Shown piece by piece: positions 57,679-64,000 of a DNA stretch of 64,000 nucleotides (positions are counted from its first letter, which is position 1; each line of letters begins with the position of its first letter). Source of the stretch: an uncultured Nesterenkonia sp. (GTDB lineage: Bacteria; Actinomycetota; Actinomycetes; Actinomycetales; Micrococcaceae); contig CANLUC010000004.1 of NCBI GenBank assembly GCA_947494195.1, forward strand, positions 310,188 to 374,187. The letters run 5' to 3'. The notes under the pieces were generated by a model that was not told the DNA's origin, ran no database searches, and saw only the letters and a list, made by a program, of their open reading frames with translations. A program made the translations under genes and the position numbers.

Positions 57679-58386
57679 TCAGCCGGCCACGGGCAGCTTC
57701 AGCTGCTCGCCGACGAAGATCAGGTTCGGGTCCTGGACCTGGTCGGTGTTGGCACCCCACAGCTCGGTCCAGTCGACGCCGATGGCGGCGGCGATGCTGG
57801 AGAGTGAGTCACCGGACTGCACGGTGTAGGTCTCACCCGAGAGCTGCACGTCGGTGCTGGGCTGAGTGGAGCTCTGCGGGGCAGGAGCGGACTGCACCTG
57901 AGTCTGCGGTGCCTGCTGAACAGGAGCCGGTGCGGGCTCGGGAGCCGGTGCTGGCTGCGGGGCAGGTGCCTGCTGCTGCGGGGCCTGCTGGACCGGTGCG
58001 GGCTCGGGCTCAGGCTGCGGCTCGGGGGATCCGCCGCCACCCGGGTTGCCGGAGAGGCCGAGCTGTGCGGAGCAGGAAGGCCATGCGCCCCAGCCCTGTG
58101 CCTCCCAGAGCTGGTGAGCGCGGCTGATCTGCTCGGACTTGCTGGCCTGGCTGGGGAGACCGGAGCCGCCCACTGCCTGCCAGGACTGCTGGGAGAACTG
58201 CAGGCCACCGTAGTAGCCGTTGCCGGTGTTGATGGACCAGTTGCCACCGGACTCGCACTGTGCGAGCTGATCCCACTGGGAAGCTGCGCTTGCTGCGGGA
58301 GCCTGAGCGATGACGCCTGCGCCGGCCAGGGTGGCCACGGCGAGTCCGCCGCCGAGGGCCTTCTTGAAAGTCTGCTTGGTCTGCAT
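57679..58386 (-). CDS. resuscitation-promoting-factor-like transglycosylase with C-terminal LysM
   Basis: ASQWDQLAQCESGGNWSINTGNGYYGGLQFSQQSWQAVGG Rpf fold; P/Q/A-rich linker; LysM YTVQSGDSLSSIAAAIGVDWTELWGANTDQVQDPNLIFVGEQLKLP; signal peptide. Confidence 0.94.
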   Translation of the reverse strand: MQTKQTFKKALGGGLAVATLAGAGVIAQAPAASAASQWDQLAQCESGGNWSINTGNGYYGGLQFSQQSWQAVGGSGLPSQASKSEQISRAHQLWEAQGWGAWPSCSAQLGLSGNPGGGGSPEPQPEPEPAPVQQAPQQQAPAPQPAPAPEPAPAPVQQAPQTQVQSAPAPQSSTQPSTDVQLSGETYTVQSGDSLSSIAAAIGVDWTELWGANTDQVQDPNLIFVGEQLKLPVAG

Positions 58387-58591
58387 GAGGTTCAGTCCCG
58401 AAGTCCCTGCACTCGTGACCCTCCCGGGCCGTCCTCGTGTCACCGTCCGCCTTCATAACGTGTGGCGGTCAATTTTCACCTGAGTCGGTATGGACGGTGG
58501 TGGGGCGCCGACTCCGGTGCTTCCGTGGATGTCACTGGAGGGGCCTGGGAACGGAGGCCCAGTAATCACAGCGGCATCACAGAAGATGTCC
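58387..58591 (-). promoter_or_regulatory. long structured 5' UTR of the rpf-like gene (class unknown)
   Basis: nested inverted repeats on the minus strand: GGGCCT...AGGCCC; CACCGT...ACGGTG enclosing CCGCC-acacgttatgaa-GGCGG; downstream of a clear promoter. Confidence 0.45.
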
Positions 58592-58598
58592 GTGTACT

Positions 58599-58627
58599 AG
58601 TAAAAGGTCTCGATTTGATTGCGTCAA
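58599..58627 (-). promoter_or_regulatory. sigma70-type promoter for the rpf-like gene
   Basis: minus strand TTGACG - 17 nt - TTTACT, about 205 nt upstream of the ATG. Confidence 0.6.
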
Positions 58628-58839
58628 CCGGGGCTGTGGGTGGTGGAGGCGCCTAAGAACCCCGAAATGGCAGGGAAGCAGGCCCGTTATCTACCTGTTA
58701 TCAACGTTTCTGTGAAAAACATGTGAGTGCCGGATCACATCGCACGGGGCACTGCTCGTCGTTCCCCGCAGCTTTCCACGATGTGGGAATTTGGGGAGAT
58801 CCCACCCCATGCGTCTCTCCCTGGTGCAAGAATCACCCC

Positions 58840-59313
58840 ATGGACAGTGTGGATCGGGCAATCATTGCCGCGTTGCGCGAGGACGGACGCATCTCCAACG
58901 CCGCTCTCGCGCAGAAGGTGGGCCTGACCGCTGGACCCTGCCTGCGCAGAGTCCAGCGGCTCGAGGCCGACGGCGTGATTCTGGGTTATACCGCCGACAT
59001 CAATCCGGAGGCGCTGGGACAGTCCTTTGAGGTCGGGCTGGACATCGAGCTCAAATGGGGCGACCGCGAGACCGTCGAGCGCTTCGAGAACACCATGGCC
59101 AGCTATGAGGAGGTCCTCGAGCTGCTCCGCCTCTTCGGCTCGCCGGACTACTTCGTGCGCGTAGCTGTGGCAGACCTGCATGCCTACGAGAGATTCCTCA
59201 CCAAGAAGGTGCTGACCATCCCCGGGGTGCAGGGCACGGACTCTGCTTTCCCGATGAAGATCATCAAGAGTCAGCGGCCGCATCTGAACACCGGAAAGTC
59301 CTTCGACGAGTGA
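58840..59313 (+). CDS. Lrp/AsnC family transcriptional regulator
   Basis: MDSVDRAIIAALREDGRISNAALAQKVGLTAGPCLRRVQRLEADGVILGYTADINPEALG; RAM-like C-terminal domain. Confidence 0.94.
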   Translation: MDSVDRAIIAALREDGRISNAALAQKVGLTAGPCLRRVQRLEADGVILGYTADINPEALGQSFEVGLDIELKWGDRETVERFENTMASYEEVLELLRLFGSPDYFVRVAVADLHAYERFLTKKVLTIPGVQGTDSAFPMKIIKSQRPHLNTGKSFDE

Positions 59314-59320
59314 GTCGGGC

Positions 59321-60526
59321 ATGAGCGACGCCACCGGGTCCTCGGAACGGGGCCCGTCACAGCTGATGCTGCTGGTCACGGTGCTCATCGTGGCCGCCAA
59401 TCTGCGTCCCGCCATCACCGCAGTAGGACCCCTGATTGAGCGGATCGGCGAGGACACGGGCCTGGGACCCGCCGCGCTGGGACTGTTGGGCGCGATTCCC
59501 GCAGTGGGGTTCGGCATCGTCGCGCTGTTCGTCGCGGCTGCCGGCCGTCGTTGGGGGCTGGAACGCAGCATCTTCTTCGCCCTGCTGCTCCTCGCGGCGG
59601 GCACTCTGCTGCGGTCCCTGCCACTCGGGGGCTTCTCCCTCTTCGCCGGGACGATCCTCCTCAGTGCTGCGATCGGGGTGGGCAACGTGCTGGTCCCCGC
59701 TGTGGTCAAACGTGACTTCCCGGGCCGGGTGCCTGCCGTGACCGGGCTCTACACCGCCGTGCTCGTCGGATGCGCCGCCGTCGCCTCCGGCACCGCAGTG
59801 CCGGTGGCTGCCGCTCACGGCTGGGAGCTGACACTGGGTGTCTCCGCGATCCTCGCGCTGGTCTCCGCCGGAGTCTGGAGCACCCGGCTGCGGCGTGCGC
59901 GATGCGAGGCCGCTTCTGCGGCTGGAGCTCCGCTGCCGACCCCGGAGCCTCCCGGCGGATCGATGTGGCGCTCCGCCGTGGCCTGGCAGGTCACGGGGTA
60001 CTTCGCCCTGCAGTCAGGAATCTTCTATCTGATGCTCACCTGGTTCCCCGCGATCCAGACCTCCCACGGCTTCTCCGAAGCCAGTGCGGGGTTGTGGCTG
60101 GGTGCCTATCAGGCCATCGGAATCGCAGCGAGCCTGGTCGTCGGGGCCGTGATGCAGCGGGCAGCGGATCAGCGGCTGACCCTGGTGGCGCTGGCGGGGA
60201 TCATGCTCATCGGCGTGCTGGGCATGCTGCTGATCCCCGCCGCCATGCCAGCCTGGGCGCTCATCGCGGGCTTCGCCTCTGGCGGCAATCTTTTGGTCGG
60301 ACTGACCTTGATCAGCATGCGCGCCCGCACCTCGGTGGAGGCGAGCAGGCTCTCAGGGATGGCTCAGGGTGTCGGCTACCTGTTGGCGGCGGTGGGGCCG
60401 TTGCTTGCCGGCACGCTCTTCGGAGTGACCGATTCCTGGTCGCCGGTGCTCTGGATCACCGTTGCGGCGATCCTCGCGATGGCCCTGGTCGGTTCGTTCG
60501 CTGGCCGCAGGGTCGACGTGCTCTGA
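59321..60526 (+). CDS. MFS transporter, CynX/NimT-like
   Basis: 12-TM MFS; VLIVAANLRPAITAVGPLIERIGEDTGLGPAALGLLGAIPAVGFGI; follows the Lrp gene. Confidence 0.88.
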   Translation: MSDATGSSERGPSQLMLLVTVLIVAANLRPAITAVGPLIERIGEDTGLGPAALGLLGAIPAVGFGIVALFVAAAGRRWGLERSIFFALLLLAAGTLLRSLPLGGFSLFAGTILLSAAIGVGNVLVPAVVKRDFPGRVPAVTGLYTAVLVGCAAVASGTAVPVAAAHGWELTLGVSAILALVSAGVWSTRLRRARCEAASAAGAPLPTPEPPGGSMWRSAVAWQVTGYFALQSGIFYLMLTWFPAIQTSHGFSEASAGLWLGAYQAIGIAASLVVGAVMQRAADQRLTLVALAGIMLIGVLGMLLIPAAMPAWALIAGFASGGNLLVGLTLISMRARTSVEASRLSGMAQGVGYLLAAVGPLLAGTLFGVTDSWSPVLWITVAAILAMALVGSFAGRRVDVL

Positions 60527-60583
60527 GTCGCCGTTCTGTTGTTCTGGGGCGCAGGCCCCACCCGCTGAACCGCGCGCAGCCGC

Positions 60584-62710
60584 TCACCTCTGGCGGATCA
60601 CGGCCGCCTCCGGCGTGAGGTCCAGACGCCGCAGCGTCTGAGCGTTCAGCGCGACCACCACCGTGGAGGCTGACATCAGCAGCGCCCCGACGCTCATCGG
60701 CAGCACGAAGCCGATCGGAGCGAGCACGCCTGCCGCCAGCGGAACGGAGATGAGGTTGTAGCCCGCGGCCCACCAGAGGTTCTGCTTCATCTTCCGGTAG
60801 GTGGCACGCGAGAGCTCCATGACCGAGAGCACTGAACGCGGGTCGGAGGAGGCCAGGATGACGCCGGCGGAGCCGATGGCGACGTCGGTGCCCGCCCCGA
60901 TGGCGATTCCGACGTCGGCCTGAGCGAGCGCGGGGGCATCGTTGACGCCGTCGCCGACCATGGCGACTGTGCGTCCCTCGCCCTGGAGCTCCGCGACCTT
61001 GGCCGACTTGTCCTCGGGCCTCACGCCTGCGAAGACCCGGTCGATGTCGAGCTCCGCCGCGACGGTGTCCGCGACGGCCTGCGCATCACCGGTGATCATC
61101 ACCACCTGGACGCCTCTGGCGTGCAGCGCCTCCACGGCGTCACGGGATTCGGAGCGGACCTCGTCCGCCAGTCGCAGCGCACCGATCACGGCGCCGTCGG
61201 CGAGCACGTGGAGGATGATCGCGCCCTGGTCCCGCCAGCTCTGGGCCACCTCAAGCTCGTTGACCTCACGCTGCGTCAAGAGATGCGGGCCTCCCACCTC
61301 GATGACAGCACCGTCCACCTCGGCCCGGACCCCGACTGCGGGGGAGGAGGAGAAGTCCCGGGCTGAGGCTATGTGGAGACCCCGGGCTTGTGCGGCGCCG
61401 AGGATTGCACGGGCCAGCGGGTGTTCGCTGTCGGACTCGGCGGCTGCCGCGAGGGCGAGCACGTCATCTTCGCTGCGCTCACCCTGAGCTGCGACGGCGG
61501 TGACCGTCGGCTCTCCCTTGGTCAGAGTTCCGGTCTTGTCGAAGAGCACCGTGTCCACCGTGCGCATCGACTCCAGAGCGAGGCGATCCTTGACCAGCAC
61601 ACCGCCGCGGGCAGCGCGTTCGGTGGCGATGGACACGACCAGCGGGATGGCAAGACCCAATGCGTGGGGGCAGGCGATCACCAGGACGGTGATCGTGCGC
61701 ACCACGGCGCTGTCCGGAAGTCCGACCAGGGACCAGACGATCGCGGTGATGATCGCGGAACCGAGCGCGAACCAGAACAGCCATGCGGCTGCCTTGTCCG
61801 CCAGGCGCTGAGCGCGTGAAGAGGAGCCTTGGGCGTCGCTGACAAGCTTCTGGATGCCCGCCAACGAGGTGTCATCACCGGTGGCGGTGATCTCCACGCG
61901 CAGTCCGGAGTCCGTGGCCACGGTGCCGGCGACGACTGAGTCGCCGGACTCGCGACGCACCGGCTGCGATTCACCGGTGACCATCGATTCGTCCATGCTT
62001 GCCGAGCCGTCGGTGATCCGTCCGTCCGCAGGGACCGCGGCCCCCGGACGGACGACGACGACGTCGCCCACTTCCAGCTCAGCAGGGGAGACGGTGACGG
62101 TCTCCTCGCCGTCGACCTTCTCGGCCTCATCCGGCAGCAGGGCCGCGAGAGAGTCCAGGGCAGAGGTGGTCTGGGCGAGCGAGCGCATCTCGATCCAGTG
62201 GCCCAGCAGCATGATGACCACCAGCAGCGCCAGCTCCCACCAGAAGTTCAGCTCATGGTCCAGCAGTCTCAGCGTGGCACCCCAGGAGGCGATGAACGCG
62301 ACGGTCAGCGCCAGCGCGATGAGCAGCATCATCCCGGGCTTGCGTGCGCGTGCCTCGCCCAGGCCCGCACTGAGGAAAGGCCAGCCGCCCCAGAAGTAGA
62401 CGACCGTGCCCAGCACGGGGGAGACCCACCAGACCCAGGCCGACTCGGGGAGGCTATAGCCGATGAGGTCGGCGAACATGTCGTTGAAACCGACGACGGG
62501 CACAGCGAGCACGAGCATGATCCAGAACAGTCGGCGGAACTGGGCTACGTGATCGCCATGCCCGGTATGGCCGCCATGGTGTTCGTGACTGCCGTGGTGT
62601 TCGTGACTGCTGTGGTCCTCGCGGCGACGGTGCTCCTGGCCGCCGACCTGTTCGTGGGCACTGGTGTCCGAGGGAGCATCGTCCTGCGCGGCTGTGTGAT
62701 GGGAGGTCAT
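60584..62710 (-). CDS. heavy-metal P1B-type ATPase, CopB-like
   Basis: DKTGTLTKGEPTVTAV, CPH metal motif (VIACPHALGLAIP), MVGDGVNDAPALAQADVGIAIG, TGES; His-rich N-terminus SSHEHHGSHEHHGGHTGHGDH; start at MTSHHTAAQ. Confidence 0.93.
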   Translation of the reverse strand: MTSHHTAAQDDAPSDTSAHEQVGGQEHRRREDHSSHEHHGSHEHHGGHTGHGDHVAQFRRLFWIMLVLAVPVVGFNDMFADLIGYSLPESAWVWWVSPVLGTVVYFWGGWPFLSAGLGEARARKPGMMLLIALALTVAFIASWGATLRLLDHELNFWWELALLVVIMLLGHWIEMRSLAQTTSALDSLAALLPDEAEKVDGEETVTVSPAELEVGDVVVVRPGAAVPADGRITDGSASMDESMVTGESQPVRRESGDSVVAGTVATDSGLRVEITATGDDTSLAGIQKLVSDAQGSSSRAQRLADKAAAWLFWFALGSAIITAIVWSLVGLPDSAVVRTITVLVIACPHALGLAIPLVVSIATERAARGGVLVKDRLALESMRTVDTVLFDKTGTLTKGEPTVTAVAAQGERSEDDVLALAAAAESDSEHPLARAILGAAQARGLHIASARDFSSSPAVGVRAEVDGAVIEVGGPHLLTQREVNELEVAQSWRDQGAIILHVLADGAVIGALRLADEVRSESRDAVEALHARGVQVVMITGDAQAVADTVAAELDIDRVFAGVRPEDKSAKVAELQGEGRTVAMVGDGVNDAPALAQADVGIAIGAGTDVAIGSAGVILASSDPRSVLSVMELSRATYRKMKQNLWWAAGYNLISVPLAAGVLAPIGFVLPMSVGALLMSASTVVVALNAQTLRRLDLTPEAAVIRQR

Positions 62711-62720
62711 ATTCCATCTA

Positions 62721-62739
62721 TATACCCCACGGGGGTATA
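62721..62739. promoter_or_regulatory. candidate CsoR-type copper operator
   Basis: TATACCCC-ACG-GGGGTATA, perfect 8+8 inverted repeat 10 nt upstream of copB start. Confidence 0.6.
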
Positions 62740-62778
62740 ACTCAAGGGCATCGCCACAGCAGTCTCGGAGCAAGACGG

Positions 62779-62976
62779 TCAGGAGGGCTCTGGGGTGAAC
62801 AACTCTTCGATGGCGCATTCGAAGACGGCGGCCAGCCTGAAGGCCACCGGCAGCGAAGGGTCGTAGCGGCCCTTCTCGATCGAGATGATGGTCTGACGCG
62901 AAACTCCGAGTTCATCGGCCAGCCGCTGTTGAGACCACCCCAGCCCCTGCCGACGCTGCGCGAGTGAATTCTGCAT
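62779..62976 (-). CDS. XRE-family HTH regulator (65 aa)
   Basis: SLAQRRQGLGWSQQRLADELGVSRQTIISIEKGRYDPSLPVAFRLAAVFECAIEELF. Confidence 0.9.
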   Translation of the reverse strand: MQNSLAQRRQGLGWSQQRLADELGVSRQTIISIEKGRYDPSLPVAFRLAAVFECAIEELFTPEPS

Positions 62977-63440
62977 CAGGCCGCGGCTCTCTTCAGCCAC
63001 TGGTAGCGGACGGCGAAATCGAGCATGGCAAACAGCACCAGACCGGAGAGGCCCCAGGTGAGAGGACCCTCGATCCATGTCAGTGCGAAGCCTCCTGCCC
63101 CGAGCCCGCCCACCAGGAGGACATCCCCGAAGGCGCCGCTTGCGGCCTTGTCGTACCAGGCAGACTCGATGGAATCTTCGGGCTTGTCGGCGGCGCCAGC
63201 GAGGGTCGCGCGGTCCACGAGCAGGGCCCAACCCAGAGCCGCCGCAGTGGGGAGGGTGAACGCGACCATCAGCGCGAAGGCGAGGATCGGACGCTCGACG
63301 TCGCCGAGCACCACGAAGAGTCCCCCCGCAGTCGCAGAGATCGCAGCGCCGATAACCAGTGAGATGCTGATCAAGACGGCGGAGCTGCCACCGAAGCGAG
63401 CGCGTCCCCAGCGGCTCCGCTTCATCGTGCTGCCTTCCAT
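62976..63440 (-). CDS. small membrane protein coupled to the XRE regulator
   Basis: several TM segments (SSAVLISISLVIGAAISATAGGLFVVLG; PILAFALMVAFTLPTAAALGWALL; GLSGLVLFAMLDFAVRYQWLKRAAA); end overlaps the XRE start. Confidence 0.7.
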   Translation of the reverse strand: MEGSTMKRSRWGRARFGGSSAVLISISLVIGAAISATAGGLFVVLGDVERPILAFALMVAFTLPTAAALGWALLVDRATLAGAADKPEDSIESAWYDKAASGAFGDVLLVGGLGAGGFALTWIEGPLTWGLSGLVLFAMLDFAVRYQWLKRAAA

Positions 63441-63624
63441 GTCGCCTCCTCGTCCACGGAGCGGCGTGCTCCGATTGTTCTGTGCATCCAGTGTCAATGA
63501 AGCTTTACATTTCACGGTCGCGTGGGTCAAGGTCGCTTGACTATTTTGCAGCTTAGGTCCATCCAGAGAGCCACGGCGATCGGATGGGTTTCTCCCTCTT
63601 GCAGCCGATCAGTAGTCTCAGTAG

Positions 63625-64000
63625 ATGAGTACACACCCTTGGTCCGCAGCGGATATGCCCTCGATGCAGGGCCAAACGGCAGTCGTCACCGGCGCCACCA
63701 GCGGAGTAGGGCTGGCGACGGCGAGCGCCCTGGCCAGGGCGGGAGCCCACGTGGTGCTCGCAGTGCGCAATACGCAGCGTGGTCAGGACGCCGCAAAGAC
63801 CATGAGCGGAAGCACCGAGGTGCGAGAGCTCGACCTGGCCGAACTGGCCTCGGTGCGCGCATTCGCCCAGTCCTGGACTGGCGCGATCGAGGTCCTGGTG
63901 AACAACGCCGGAGTCGCTGGCGGTCGTGGCACCCGCACCAAGGACGGCTTCGACATGCAGTTCGGCACCAACCACCTGGGCCACTTCGCGCTGACGAACC
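63625..64000 (+). CDS. SDR family NAD(P)-dependent oxidoreductase (3' truncated by window edge)
   Basis: TAVVTGATSGVGLATASALARAGAHVVLAVRN, VLVNNAGVAGG, GTNHLGHFALT. Confidence 0.92.
   Translation, partial: MSTHPWSAADMPSMQGQTAVVTGATSGVGLATASALARAGAHVVLAVRNTQRGQDAAKTMSGSTEVRELDLAELASVRAFAQSWTGAIEVLVNNAGVAGGRGTRTKDGFDMQFGTNHLGHFALTN

Noticed and set aside
58387-58591. c-di-AMP (ydaO) riboswitch call
   Set aside because: Expected from gene context, but I could not match the conserved core motifs by eye; left as an unclassified structured UTR.

Overview
The window is a ~64 kb GC-rich actinobacterial chromosomal segment. Gene content and order resemble Micrococcaceae, and the acidic extracellular domains would fit a Nesterenkonia-like organism; this taxonomic guess is inference. 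It is mostly core genome: phoH(partial)-ybeY-CNNM-era, leuA, recO-uppS, pyrD, erpA, ctaC-D-F, def, trpD, ctaE-qcrCAB, rarA, aspS, hisS, a DUF349 gene, mltG-aroE-aroC-aroK-aroB-efp-nusB, pyrR-pyrB-pyrC-(PH-like)-carA-carB-pyrF, mihF-gmk-rpoZ-coaBC-metK, priA, leuS-degV-comEA-comEC. From ~57.6 kb the content looks more accessory: an Rpf/LysM protein, an Lrp/AsnC regulator, a CynX-type MFS transporter, a CopB-type Cu ATPase, an XRE regulator plus small membrane protein, and a truncated SDR. I saw no rRNA, tRNA, CRISPR array, transposon, prophage or recognisable defence island. The most interesting non-coding signals are: a Leu-codon-rich leader peptide with hairpin before leuA; a PyrR-box hairpin that sequesters the pyrR ribosome-binding site; a ~205-nt structured 5' UTR before the rpf-like gene with a clear promoter; a perfect CsoR-like palindrome before copB; and recurring short tandem duplications at or across the stop codons of several genes (leuA, pyrD, metK, priA, weaker at recO and rarA). 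I did not find a convincing new multi-gene system.
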